A DNA stretch of 21,512 bases. It comes from DASWJQ01 sp964517315 (GTDB taxonomy: Bacteria; Chloroflexota; Anaerolineae; Anaerolineales; E44-bin32). The stretch is taken from the NCBI GenBank assembly GCA_964517315.1, contig CAZFCJ010000064.1, positions 1-21,512 on the forward strand, in the 5' to 3' direction. A program made the position numbers and the translations under genes. The notes under the pieces are model-generated. The model worked only from the letters and a program-made list of their open reading frames with translations, was not told the DNA's origin and did no database searches. Below are positions 12,835 through 20,983 of the stretch, piece after piece. Position 1 is the stretch's first letter. Each line of letters opens with the position of its first letter.

Positions 12835-14142
12835 ATGAAACGTCCCCTCCAGCTCGTGTTCGGGGCCGGCGTCTGGCTCATGCTGGCCGGCTGTGCCCCC
12901 GTCGCACCCATCCCGACGGCTACGGCGGCGCCTACGGCGACACACACTTCGCCGCCGATCACGGTGACCCCCACGTTGCACGCCTCGCTTGCCGAGCCAG
13001 CGCTCGTTGAGGGGCCCTTGGGTGCGCAGCGGGCGCTGGGGTTGATCCGTAATCGAGCTCCCTTCGCGATCGGCGAGATTGACCTGCGGGTGACGTTTCT
13101 CTCCGTGACAGGAGCCACACTTCACCAAGCGCGGGTCCGCCCTGAGCTTCCCTATCTCAGGCCCGGAGCGGCCAGCCCGGTGCAGCTCGAATACGAGGAC
13201 GGCCCGGCACCCAGCTCATCCACCGTGGAAGTGATGCGTTACAGTCTCTACGACGAACCCACGGTCCAACCTGCCGTTTCGCTGCTGGGCTCGTTTGGGC
13301 CCTCACAAGGCGGAATGCGCGTCCTGGGCGAGCTCGACCTGGACGACAGCGCAGATGCGGCGCGGATTGATGGACTTGTGGTCGCGACCGCAAATTCGGA
13401 TGGCAAACCGACCTCACTCGCGGAAGCCATTGTGGCACCCTCCTATTTGGCTTCCGGGCACCGTTTGCCGTTCGAGGCTTTTCTGCCCGCTCAGGCTTCA
13501 CTTGCGTCGATCGAAACTTATGTGGCGGCCTCCGCCACTGCGCCACGACCGGCTTCCCCACTAGAAGTGGACCTGAACCCTGGCTGGAAGTTCGATCCAC
13601 AGCGGCGCCCATTCCTGGTGGGAGTCGTGACTAATCCCACAGATTCGGCGGTTGCCGCGGAGATCCTGCTCGCGTTCCGCAGCGGCGGCGAGTTCATGCA
13701 GGTGGTCGACCTTGGCCTCCGCGTCCCTTTAGCCCCTGGGGAGCGGCGACCCTTCGCCGTCGAAAATGTGCACTTATCATCGGACGCGGATCCAGAGAAT
13801 GCGATTGTCGAATCGATAATCGTCCCACAGGAATCCGGCGTGGAGTCATCCCGCGTTGAGGCCCTCCGACTCCAGATTACGGGCGCCGAAACGCTGGGCA
13901 GCAACCTGTTCTTGCGCGGCCACGTCACGAACGACGGCGATCGTCCGGTGGGCAACCCTACTTTGATCGCCGCTCTGCGGGCCACCGACGGGACTTTATG
14001 GACCGCCGGGTGGCTGCCGATCGGAGCTTCGATGGCCCCCGGGCAGACGGAACCGTTCGTGCTGCCGCTGCGGCTGCCCCAGGAAGTGGACGTTCCACTG
14101 GGCGAGTTCGATGTACGGGCACTGGGAACGGCAAGCCGCTGA
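12835..14142 (+). CDS. Putative secreted lipoprotein with FxLYD-like beta-sandwich repeats
   Basis: The 435-aa product begins with MKRPLQLVF, a hydrophobic core and the lipobox LAGC with C20, so it should be lipid-anchored outside the cytoplasmic membrane. A low-complexity Pro/Thr/Ala linker (about 21-48) follows. The rest is beta-rich and appears to contain at least three repeats (about 55-145, 245-330 and 345-432). Each repeat has a strand of the type GVVTNPTDSAVAAEILLAF or RGHVTNDGDRPVGNPTLIA, then LAPGERRPF or MAPGQTEPF. That resembles FxLYD/CARDB-like domains, but I would not name a family firmly. No enzyme motif is visible. It stands alone between trpB and the dehydrogenase operon. ATG 12835 has no ribosome site. 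Confidence 0.75.
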   Translation: MKRPLQLVFGAGVWLMLAGCAPVAPIPTATAAPTATHTSPPITVTPTLHASLAEPALVEGPLGAQRALGLIRNRAPFAIGEIDLRVTFLSVTGATLHQARVRPELPYLRPGAASPVQLEYEDGPAPSSSTVEVMRYSLYDEPTVQPAVSLLGSFGPSQGGMRVLGELDLDDSADAARIDGLVVATANSDGKPTSLAEAIVAPSYLASGHRLPFEAFLPAQASLASIETYVAASATAPRPASPLEVDLNPGWKFDPQRRPFLVGVVTNPTDSAVAAEILLAFRSGGEFMQVVDLGLRVPLAPGERRPFAVENVHLSSDADPENAIVESIIVPQESGVESSRVEALRLQITGAETLGSNLFLRGHVTNDGDRPVGNPTLIAALRATDGTLWTAGWLPIGASMAPGQTEPFVLPLRLPQEVDVPLGEFDVRALGTASR

Positions 14143-14174
14143 ATGGGGAATCCGGGCGCCACAAAGTGGCCCTC

Positions 14175-14205
14175 TGATATAATCGCGGCGTTCTCCCCTT
14201 CGGGA
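14175..14205 (+). promoter_or_regulatory. Extended -10 promoter and 5' hairpin of the dehydrogenase operon
   Basis: TG-A-TATAAT (14175-14183) is a perfect extended -10 element with no clear -35. The predicted start near 14190 is followed at once by CTCCC-CTTC-GGGAG (14192-14205), a stable 5' stem. The leader to ATG 14299 is about 110 nt. Confidence 0.55.
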
Positions 14206-14298
14206 GTATTTACCGTCTCCAACCGCAACGTGCTGGACCGAATAGGGTTTCCTTTATGGGATGGAATCACGGCGCACACTGAGACGAGGGAGAGTTTG

Positions 14299-15279
14299 AT
14301 GGACAAAGAAGAGTTGCTGCGGATGTACCATGAAATGGTGCTCATCCGCCGCGTTGAAGAGCGCTCCGCCGAGCTGTATCAGGAAGGTAAGATCGGCGGC
14401 TTTCTCCACCTTTACATCGGTCAAGAGGCCGTGAGCACCGGGTTGATCTCTGTTCGCCGGCCCCAGGATCGAGTGATCACAGCCTATCGGGATCATGGTG
14501 TGGCGATCAGCTGCGGGATCGACGCGAACACAGTGATGGCCGAGCTGTTGGGCAAAGAGACGGGCAGCTCGCGTGGCTTCGGCGGATCGATGCACATGGC
14601 CGACGTCGAGAAGAATTACTGGGGTGGCCACGCGATTGTCGGTTCACATCTTCCCTTCGCCGCTGGGATGGCTTTGGCGGACCAATACCGGGGCGAGGAC
14701 GGCGTGACGATCTGTCTGTTCGGCGACGGTGCGACCAACATCGGCTTCTTCCACGAAGCCGTCAACCTGGCGGCCGTCTGGGATCTTCCCGTCCTCTGGG
14801 TTTGCGAAAACAATCAGTACGGCATGGGCACCCACGTCACGCGCGCCTCGGCGCTGGAGGAGATCCACATGAAGGCCGAAGGCTACGGCATCCCCCACAG
14901 CCGCGTCGACGGCATGAACGTGATGGAGGTGCGCGAAGCGGGGGAGGAAGCCCTCGAACACGTACGGAGCGAAGGCCCCTACTTCCTCGAAGCGGTGACG
15001 TACCGCTACGAGGGCCATTCCATGGGCGACCCCGAGCGCTACCGCACCAAAGACGAGGTCGGCGAATGGGAGGAGAACGACCCGATCGGGATCTACCGCA
15101 ACTACCTCCTGGAAAACGAAGAAGCGGACGAGAGTGAGCTCGACGATATTGAGCGCCAGGCCCAAGAAGAGGTGGAGGACGCCGTGGCGTTCGCCGAGGG
15201 CAGTCCCGAGCCAACTTGGGAGGACCTGCTGGAGACCGTTTACGCAGAAGGGTATGAGGACGAACTATGGCCGAAATAA
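14299..15279 (+). CDS. pdhA: Pyruvate/2-oxoacid dehydrogenase E1 component, alpha subunit
   Basis: This 326-aa thiamine-diphosphate subunit decarboxylates the 2-oxoacid. It shows YRDHG (63-67), RGFGGSMHM (92-100), the ThDP-Mg motif starting FGDGATN (141-147) and ending ENNQYGMGT (170-178), and the YEGHSMGDPERYR loop that is phosphorylated in eukaryotic homologues. Length fits the short bacterial PdhA/AcoA type. Acetoin dehydrogenase is a real alternative, because AcoA has the same motifs. The adjacent E2 and lack of acetoin genes only weakly favour pyruvate. ATG 14299 follows GAGGGAGAG; an upstream extension to 14143 would cover the promoter. It overlaps pdhB by 13 nt. Confidence 0.92.
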   Translation: MDKEELLRMYHEMVLIRRVEERSAELYQEGKIGGFLHLYIGQEAVSTGLISVRRPQDRVITAYRDHGVAISCGIDANTVMAELLGKETGSSRGFGGSMHMADVEKNYWGGHAIVGSHLPFAAGMALADQYRGEDGVTICLFGDGATNIGFFHEAVNLAAVWDLPVLWVCENNQYGMGTHVTRASALEEIHMKAEGYGIPHSRVDGMNVMEVREAGEEALEHVRSEGPYFLEAVTYRYEGHSMGDPERYRTKDEVGEWEENDPIGIYRNYLLENEEADESELDDIERQAQEEVEDAVAFAEGSPEPTWEDLLETVYAEGYEDELWPK

Positions 15280-16244
15280 CGATGCGTGAAGCGATCTCCC
15301 AGGCTCTCTGGGAGGAGATGGAACGCGACGAAAACGTATTCATCATCGGCGAAGAAGTCGGTGTTTGGGGCGGTACCTACGCCGTCACCAAAGGCTTCTA
15401 TGATCACTTTGGGCCGGAGCGGGTGCGCGATACACCGATCGCCGAGGCGGTGATCATCGGCGCGGCGAACGGCGCGGCGTTGGCCGGCCTGCGGCCCATC
15501 GCAGAACTCATGACCATTAACTTCGCGTTCGTGGCCATGGACCAGATCGTGAATCAATCGCCAAAACTGCGCACGATGTTCGGCGGTCAGTTCACCCTTC
15601 CGATTGTCATCCGGGCCGTCAGCGGCGGTGGCCGCCAGCTCGCGGCCACCCATTCGCAGACGCCGGACGTCATTTTCGCCCATTTCCCGGGCCTCAAGGT
15701 CGTCGCGCCGGGAACGCCGTACGACGCCAAGGGCTTGCTGAAGTCCGCCATCCGCACCGACGACCCGGTCATGTTCATCGAAAACGCGACGCTTTATCAA
15801 GTGAAAGGGGAAGTGCCGGACGAGGAGTACCTCGAACCCATCGGCACTTCCAAGGTTCAGCGGGAGGGCGACGACGTCACCATCGTGACCTACTCGAAAA
15901 TGGTGCAGGCCTCACTGGAAGCCGCCGACGAACTCTCAAAGGACGGTGTTGAGGCCGAAGTTGTCGACCTGCGCACCCTGCGGCCGCTCGATATGGACCC
16001 GGTGATTGAATCCTTCCAACGGACCAACCGTGCGGTGTTCGTCGAGGAAGGTTGGCGTTCCTACGGCGTGGGCGCCGAAATCGCCAGCCGTCTATACGAG
16101 GAGGCCTTTGACTATATCGACGCCCCTGTGCGGCGGGTCGCGCAGCGTGAGGTTCCGCTGCCCTACAATCGCCAGCTCGAACAGATGGCTTTGCCGCAGA
16201 TGGAGGACATCGTGGAAGCGGTGAAAGGGGTCATCTATGGCTGA
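15267..16244 (+). CDS. pdhB: Pyruvate/2-oxoacid dehydrogenase E1 component, beta subunit
   Basis: This 325-aa partner of the alpha subunit forms the E1 heterotetramer. Family features are MREAISQALWEEMERDENVFIIGEEV near the N terminus (the glutamate of the GEEV stretch activates ThDP), FGPERVRDTPIAE, the FVAMDQIVNQSPKLR helix, and the C-terminal transketolase-type segment VDLRTLRPLDMDPV followed by VFVEEGWRSYGVGAEIA. The ATG at 15267 lies inside pdhA in another frame, so expression is coupled. Its stop lies 8 nt inside pdhC. Length and motif order are normal. Confidence 0.94.
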   Translation: MAEITMREAISQALWEEMERDENVFIIGEEVGVWGGTYAVTKGFYDHFGPERVRDTPIAEAVIIGAANGAALAGLRPIAELMTINFAFVAMDQIVNQSPKLRTMFGGQFTLPIVIRAVSGGGRQLAATHSQTPDVIFAHFPGLKVVAPGTPYDAKGLLKSAIRTDDPVMFIENATLYQVKGEVPDEEYLEPIGTSKVQREGDDVTIVTYSKMVQASLEAADELSKDGVEAEVVDLRTLRPLDMDPVIESFQRTNRAVFVEEGWRSYGVGAEIASRLYEEAFDYIDAPVRRVAQREVPLPYNRQLEQMALPQMEDIVEAVKGVIYG

Positions 16245-17499
16245 GATCGTAAATATGCCCAAGCTCGGCTTCGACATGGCCGAGGGCACGCTCGTGCGTT
16301 GGGTGAAAGCCGAGGGCGAGGAGATCGAACGCGGCGAAGTGCTGGCCGAGATCGAAACCGACAAGGCCACCGTGGAAGTCGAATCGCAGGCGACCGGGGT
16401 GATCATCAGGCATTTGGCTGAGGAAGGCACCGCCCTTCCGGTCGGTGATCCGATCGCCGTCGTCGGTGAGGCGGGCGAGGAAGTCGATGTTGACGCGCTG
16501 CTCGGCGAGCAGCGCGCCGAGGTCGGCGAACCCGAGCCGGCCGAGGAGCCCGAAGGAGAAGAGCCCGCCCCGGCCGCCGAAGAACCGGCCGAGCCGCGCC
16601 GGGCTCCCGAAGGCGACGGGCGCTATCCCGGCGGCGTTAAGGCGACTCCGGTGGCCCGCCGCATCGCCAAGGAGAAGGATGTCGACCTCCAGGCTCTTTC
16701 CGGCACCGGACCCGGCGGCCGCATCGTCAAGAAGGACGTCGAGGAGGCCATCGAACGCGAGCCCGCCCCGCGCCCCGAAGCCGCCCCCGCTTTCGTCCCG
16801 GCGGCCGAGCGGCGCGAGACCGAGCGGGTGGAAGCCAGCCGTCTGCGCCAGGTCATCGGCCAGCGTATGACCCGCAGCAAGCAGGAGCTCCCTCACTTCT
16901 ATGTCACCATCGAAGTCGACGCCGGTCCGATGATGGAGCTGCGGCGTCAGGCAAACGAGATCCTGCCCGAAGAGCAGAAGCTCAGCGTCAACGACTTCAT
17001 CATCAAGGCTGCCGCCCTGGCCCTGCGCCAGTTCCCCAACTTGAACGCCTCGCTGGATGGCGACGAGATCGTTCGCCACGGTGAGATCAACGTGGGCATC
17101 GCGGTGGCGGTGGAGGGCGGTTTGATGACGGTCGTGGTCCGGGACGCCGATCTTAAACCGCTGCGGACGATCTCGCAGGAGGCTCGAACCATGGCTCATG
17201 GAGCTCGCGAAGGTCGTGTGCGCTCCGAGGACGTCGAGGGATCGACCTTCACCGTCTCCAATCTCGGGATGTACGACGTCGATCATTTCATCGCCATCAT
17301 CAACCCGCCGGAAGCGGCCATCCTGGCGACCGGCAGCGTCCGCCGTGTCCCGGTCGTGGAGGACGGCGAGCTGACCGTCGGCCAGCGCCTTAAGGTCACG
17401 CTCTCAGCGGACCACCGCGTCACCGACGGCGCGGAAGGCGCGCGCTGGCTGCAGGTCTTCCGCGAGATGATCGAGGCGCCTCTTCGACTTACTCTCTGA
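16237..17499 (+). CDS. pdhC: Dihydrolipoamide acyltransferase, E2 component
   Basis: This 420-aa core subunit takes the acyl group from E1 and passes it to CoA. Domain order: one lipoyl domain (1-78) with lipoyl-lysine K43 in ETDKATVE; an acidic Pro/Ala/Glu linker (about 80-128); a peripheral subunit-binding domain (134-172, ATPVARRIAKEKDVDL...GPGGRIVKKDV); a second linker; and the catalytic domain (from about 195), ending with the H393-x3-D397-G motif DHRVTDG. One lipoyl domain and normal length suit a Gram-positive-like or Chloroflexota complex. No E3 (dihydrolipoamide dehydrogenase) gene is in the window, so E3 must come from elsewhere. It overlaps pdhB by 8 nt. Confidence 0.94.
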   Translation: MAEIVNMPKLGFDMAEGTLVRWVKAEGEEIERGEVLAEIETDKATVEVESQATGVIIRHLAEEGTALPVGDPIAVVGEAGEEVDVDALLGEQRAEVGEPEPAEEPEGEEPAPAAEEPAEPRRAPEGDGRYPGGVKATPVARRIAKEKDVDLQALSGTGPGGRIVKKDVEEAIEREPAPRPEAAPAFVPAAERRETERVEASRLRQVIGQRMTRSKQELPHFYVTIEVDAGPMMELRRQANEILPEEQKLSVNDFIIKAAALALRQFPNLNASLDGDEIVRHGEINVGIAVAVEGGLMTVVVRDADLKPLRTISQEARTMAHGAREGRVRSEDVEGSTFTVSNLGMYDVDHFIAIINPPEAAILATGSVRRVPVVEDGELTVGQRLKVTLSADHRVTDGAEGARWLQVFREMIEAPLRLTL

Positions 17500-17567
17500 G
17501 GTTCGAACGAGCCCGAGGGACGGACCGATAGACCCCCGGCCACAAAAAACCCGGACTGAGAGGTCCC

Positions 17568-17942
17568 ATGGAGCGTTCCGGCACCATTCTCGTCGTGGAC
17601 GACGAGTCCGACACCATAGATCTCATCCGGCTGACCCTCGAAACGGCCGGATATGAGGTGGAACAAGCCCTCGATGGCGCCACGGCGCTGCAGATGATCG
17701 AAGATGGCGACTACGACGTGATCCTTCTGGACATCATGATGCCGGACATGTCCGGGTTTGACGTGGTCGAAAATCTGCGCAGCAGCGGCATCGAGTTCGG
17801 ACCCGTCGTCTTCCTCACCGCCCGCACTCAGTCGGATGACCGGAAGACCGGCGAGGATCTCGGCTCGTCAGCCTACCTGACCAAGCCAGCCCGGCGGGGC
17901 GAACTGCTCGATGCGATCGAGCGCGCCCTGGAAGGCGATTAA
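17568..17942 (+). CDS. Receiver-only response regulator
   Basis: This 124-aa CheY-like protein has only the phosphoacceptor domain. The acidic pocket is D11/D12 in VVDDE, the phosphorylation site is D55 in LLDIMMPD, the switch residue is T84 in FLTA, and K106 lies in LTKPA. There is no output domain, so it would signal by protein contact. ATG 17568 follows GAGAGG a few nucleotides upstream, 68 nt after pdhC. A cotranscribed protein of unknown function starts 2 nt after its stop and may be its target or partner. No histidine kinase is in the window. The gap upstream contains the 8-bp palindrome GTTCGAAC. Confidence 0.9.
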   Translation: MERSGTILVVDDESDTIDLIRLTLETAGYEVEQALDGATALQMIEDGDYDVILLDIMMPDMSGFDVVENLRSSGIEFGPVVFLTARTQSDDRKTGEDLGSSAYLTKPARRGELLDAIERALEGD

Positions 17943-17944
17943 GA

Positions 17945-18523
17945 GTGCACGAAATCGCCTACAGCCTCGAACTCCTGGGAACCATGCTTGAGGAGTTCAA
18001 CGATTTTCTTCTCTCCAAGGAGACGTTCTGGCCGCTGGGATCGGCCAGCCGAACCGGCCGCCCCTTCCCGCGCCTCAGCCTGGGGCAGCTCCTTCTGACC
18101 CGCGATGAATTGCGGGTGCAGGCCGAGGAGATGGAGCCAAAGCAGATCGAAGCCTACAGTCAACTTGAGGAAAAGTGGCAGCAGATCCGCGAGGAGCGAG
18201 CCGCCAACTTGGAAAAAAAGGCGCTGGCCGAGATATCACAGCGGCTCAACTTGTGGCGGGCTTATGTACAGGAACTGCGTGAAACCAGCCAGCGGGGCGA
18301 AAGCTACCCGACCGATGTCCGACACCGCGTGTTGCTGACCAAGCTGCGCTCTTTTGTCGGCAAGGAAGAGTTGGAGCCGATTGAGGAGTCGCTGCGCCAC
18401 TTTGACAGCAGGTTTCGGCCGATTTTCCGGGGCGGTTCTTTCGTGTGGCATCCACGCCTGAAGCCCCTCTACGAAGAGCAGGAGTACTGGTTCCTCTACG
18501 GAGTTCCCGCACCCCAAACCTGA
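17945..18523 (+). CDS. Protein of unknown function, helical, coupled to a response regulator
   Basis: I do not recognise this 192-aa protein. It is soluble and mostly helical. The N-terminal helix is amphipathic (SLELLGTMLEEFNDFLL). A segment with FWPLGSASRTGRPFPRLSLGQLLLTRDEL follows. The centre is a coiled-coil-like stretch (about 55-112) rich in Glu, Gln and Lys. The C terminus is aromatic (LYEEQEYWFLYGVP). No cysteines are present. GTG 17945 starts 2 nt after the regulator stop; ribosome-site support is weak (GGAAGG about 10 nt upstream). The spacing implies co-transcription and perhaps a structural adaptor role, which is inference. Confidence 0.78.
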   Translation: MHEIAYSLELLGTMLEEFNDFLLSKETFWPLGSASRTGRPFPRLSLGQLLLTRDELRVQAEEMEPKQIEAYSQLEEKWQQIREERAANLEKKALAEISQRLNLWRAYVQELRETSQRGESYPTDVRHRVLLTKLRSFVGKEELEPIEESLRHFDSRFRPIFRGGSFVWHPRLKPLYEEQEYWFLYGVPAPQT

Positions 18524-18530
18524 AACACCC

Positions 18531-18594
18531 GAACCACGAAGAACACCAAGAACAATCCATAAGGGCACAAAGTGGAGCTTTGTATCTTGGTGTT
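18531..18594. repeat. CACGAAG-type intergenic repeat with a nested hairpin
   Basis: GAACCACGAAGAACACCAAG begins a degenerate repeat just after the 192-aa gene. AACACCAAGA (18542-18551) pairs perfectly with TCTTGGTGTT (18585-18594), and inside it ACAAAG-TGGAG-CTTTGT pairs again. In a convergent gap this can act as a bidirectional transcript end, although no long T-run follows. The words match the element at 12741-12791 in the opposite orientation. The rest of the gap to 18752 shows only short stems such as GGCC-AGA-GGCC. Confidence 0.45.
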
Positions 18595-18752
18595 AACTTT
18601 CCCGAGCCGCCTCCACTCCAGGCTCCCAACACCAACCCTTGACGCCCTAACCCTTGTAATGAAGGGATCAGCCGGAGGCTAGAAGCCCATGGCCAGAGGC
18701 CAGCAGCTCAGAGCTCTCGCGTCGGAAGAGTCACGCGATTCGAGGGAACCTC

Positions 18753-20282
18753 CTACTTCGCATAATCCACCGCGCGCGTCTCCCGAATCACGGTGACCTT
18801 GATCTGACCCGGATACTGCATTCCTTCTTCGATCTTCTTGGCGATGTTGCGCGCCAGGCGCGTGGCTTGCAGATCGTCAATATCCTCGGGTTTGACGATC
18901 ACCCGAATTTCACGCCCGGCCTGGAGCGCGTAGCTCTCGACGACCCCGTCGAACGCATCCGCGGTGTCCTCTAGCGCCCGGACGCGTTTCACGTAGTCCT
19001 CGAGGCTTTCCCGCCTCGCACCCGGCCGGGCCCCGCTGATGGCGTCGGCGGCCTCGACGATGACCGCCTCGACCGACTCCTGCTCGACCTCATGGTGATG
19101 GGAGGCGATCATGTTGACCACATGGTCCGAAACACCGTGCCGGCGGCAGAACTCGGCTCCGATCGCCGCGTGGGTGCCTTCGATCTCGTGATCCATCGCC
19201 TTCCCCAAATCGTGCAGCAGCCCACCGGCCTTCGAGGCGTCCACGTTCGCGCCCAGCTCGGAAGCGATCACACCGGCAATCTGCGCGGTCTCCACCGCGT
19301 GGGACAGCTGATTCTGGCCGTACGAGGTGCGAAACTTGAGACGGCCCAGCTTCTTGACGATTTCCGGGTGCAGTCCATGGACTCCGGCTTCGTACGCTGC
19401 CTCTTCACCTTCTTCCACAATGAGCTGGTCGACTTCGTCACGCACTTCCGCGATCGTCTTTTCGATCTGAGCGGGATGAATGCGCCCGTCGAGCACGAGC
19501 CGCTCCATGGACCGGCGGGCGATCTCCCGACGGACCGAGTCGAAGCAGGAGATCGTCACCGCTTCGGGCGTGTCGTCCACGATCACATCCACCCCTGCCT
19601 CCTGCTCGAAGGCCCGGATGTTGCGGCCGTTGCGACCGATGATGCGGCCCTTCATGTCGTCCGAAGGCAGAGGCACGACCGAAACCGTGATTTCGGAGAC
19701 GTGATCGGAGGCGACCCGCTGGATGGCGTCGGCGATGAGCTGACGCGCCCTGCGCTCACCCTCCGCCTGAGCTTCTTCTTCGATTTGACGAATGACGCGC
19801 AGCATGTCCGCGCGGGCTTCTTGCTCCACCTCGTGCAGCAGCAGATTCTTGGCCTCCTCCTGTGTCATTTGGGAGACCCTTTCCAGCTCCTCAAGCACCT
19901 CGGAGCGTTTGTTCTCCACCTCGTTGGCGCGCTTGTCCACCGAGCTCTGGCGTTTGGACAACGCCTGCTCGCGACGTTCGAGACGCTCGAACCGCTCGTC
20001 CAGCTCGGCACGCCGGCGCTGAAGCCGCTCGTCCTCCCTGGACAGCTCTTCCCGCCTGCGAGAGGCCTCGGCCTCCGAAGCGTCCCGGATTTGAAGCGCC
20101 TCATCCCGAGCCTCGAGTTCGATCTCGCGCGCCTCGTCGTTCGCTTCGTCAATGATCCGCTCCGCCTCCGACCGCTTCTGGCCCAGCAAGCGGTTCACCT
20201 GATATCGACGCAGGAAGTATCCGGCGACCACCCCGCCAGCCAGGGCCAGCACGCCGACCACTATCGTCATGGTTACGCTCAC
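18753..20282 (-). CDS. rny: Ribonuclease Y
   Basis: This 509-aa membrane-anchored endoribonuclease initiates mRNA decay. The N-terminal helix (5-24) is followed by a long charged coiled coil (about 35-185), a KH RNA-binding domain with GRIIGRNGRN (212-221), and an HD domain with H357-D358 in LLHDLGKAMDHE and a later SHHHEVE. The end, GQIKVTVIRETRAVDYAK, is typical of the family, and the length is standard. GTG 20282 overlaps the recX stop as GTGA, so I keep it; ATG 20270, four codons later, is possible. The order recX-rny on one strand suggests co-transcription. The gene ends in a convergent gap with no strong terminator of its own. Confidence 0.97.
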   Translation of the reverse strand: MSVTMTIVVGVLALAGGVVAGYFLRRYQVNRLLGQKRSEAERIIDEANDEAREIELEARDEALQIRDASEAEASRRREELSREDERLQRRRAELDERFERLERREQALSKRQSSVDKRANEVENKRSEVLEELERVSQMTQEEAKNLLLHEVEQEARADMLRVIRQIEEEAQAEGERRARQLIADAIQRVASDHVSEITVSVVPLPSDDMKGRIIGRNGRNIRAFEQEAGVDVIVDDTPEAVTISCFDSVRREIARRSMERLVLDGRIHPAQIEKTIAEVRDEVDQLIVEEGEEAAYEAGVHGLHPEIVKKLGRLKFRTSYGQNQLSHAVETAQIAGVIASELGANVDASKAGGLLHDLGKAMDHEIEGTHAAIGAEFCRRHGVSDHVVNMIASHHHEVEQESVEAVIVEAADAISGARPGARRESLEDYVKRVRALEDTADAFDGVVESYALQAGREIRVIVKPEDIDDLQATRLARNIAKKIEEGMQYPGQIKVTVIRETRAVDYAK

Positions 20283-20926
20283 GGTCTACCCTCACTTTCA
20301 CGCTTGTCGGCGGTCGCCTGCCACACCTCATCGACCACCGCTGAGATCAATCCATACGGGAAGCCACGTCGCCCTAGATAGGCGCCCAGCTTCCTACGAA
20401 ATTCCTGCCAGGATAAGTGCTCGTACCGGCCAGCGGCCTTGCGCGCTGCTTTCCTCGCCGCGGCCTCTTCATCAAACCCCTCCAGGGCGGCCTCGATGTG
20501 GTGACGGGCGACGCCCTTCTGTTTCAGCTCCGACCGGAGTGCGAATGCGCCCCGCGGACGGTATGACGTTCGGTTTTCGACCCAGATTTCAGCGAACTCG
20601 CCATCGTCGACCAGTCCGGCCTCCTCGAGCGAGGAGATCACTGCGTCCCGTACCGGTTCCGCGACCTCCCGCCGATCCAGGTAACGGCGGAGCTCAGTCT
20701 TCGAGCGCGGCCGCCTGCCGATCAGCCGCAGCACTCGCTGGCGAGCCTCCTCAAACGCATCCTCCGCTTCAAGCGCTTCCACTTCATGGGACGACAGGTG
20801 GTCGCCCACCCGCAATTGAGCCGCCAAGACTTTGACCACTCCAAAACCGAACTCCCCGTCCAAGTAGACGTTCACACGGTCCTTGTTTCTTTTCTGGACC
20901 CTCAGAGCGGTGATCTTTCCCTCGAT
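20279..20926 (-). CDS. recX: Regulatory protein RecX, probable non-canonical start
   Basis: RecX binds RecA filaments and limits their activity. The 215-aa frame given here starts at an ATC codon. The usual annotation would be GTG 20875 (198 aa). Upstream of that GTG the frame continues with EGKITALRVQKRNKDR, the expected first strand of RecX that leads into VNVYLDGEFGFGV. No ATG, GTG or TTG occurs in frame between the upstream stop and the GTG. ATC 20926 is preceded by AAGGAAGG at suitable spacing. Three-helix RecX repeats follow (RSKTELRRYL, RGAFALRSELKQKGV, FRRKLGAYLGRRGFPYGLI). It lies after a recA terminator and overlaps rny. The CDS is certain; the start is not. Confidence 0.85.
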   Translation of the reverse strand: MEGKITALRVQKRNKDRVNVYLDGEFGFGVVKVLAAQLRVGDHLSSHEVEALEAEDAFEEARQRVLRLIGRRPRSKTELRRYLDRREVAEPVRDAVISSLEEAGLVDDGEFAEIWVENRTSYRPRGAFALRSELKQKGVARHHIEAALEGFDEEAAARKAARKAAGRYEHLSWQEFRRKLGAYLGRRGFPYGLISAVVDEVWQATADKRESEGRP

Positions 20927-20952
20927 GGATGCCTTCCTTCTGCTTGCATGCG

Positions 20953-20983
20953 AAAAGCCGCGACCCCATGATCCGGTCGCGGC
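20953..20983 (-). terminator. Rho-independent terminator between recA and recX
   Basis: On the minus strand GCCGCGACC, a 9-nt loop and GGTCGCGGC form a perfect 9-bp stem, followed by TTTTCG. It lies between the recA stop (21253) and the recX start region, so recX expression would depend on read-through or a separate promoter. Confidence 0.82.

Noticed and set aside
14261..14299. 12-codon frame whose TGA overlaps the pdhA ATG
   Set aside because: No ribosome site and an unremarkable composition; pdhA has its own strong site.
17500..17515. GGTTCGAAC resembling a tRNA T-loop after pdhC
   Set aside because: No matching T-stem or acceptor stem; only an 8-bp palindrome remains.
19092..20381. 429-codon plus-strand frame opposite rny
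   Set aside because: Mirror of the rny coiled coil and HD domain; rny itself has complete family motifs.
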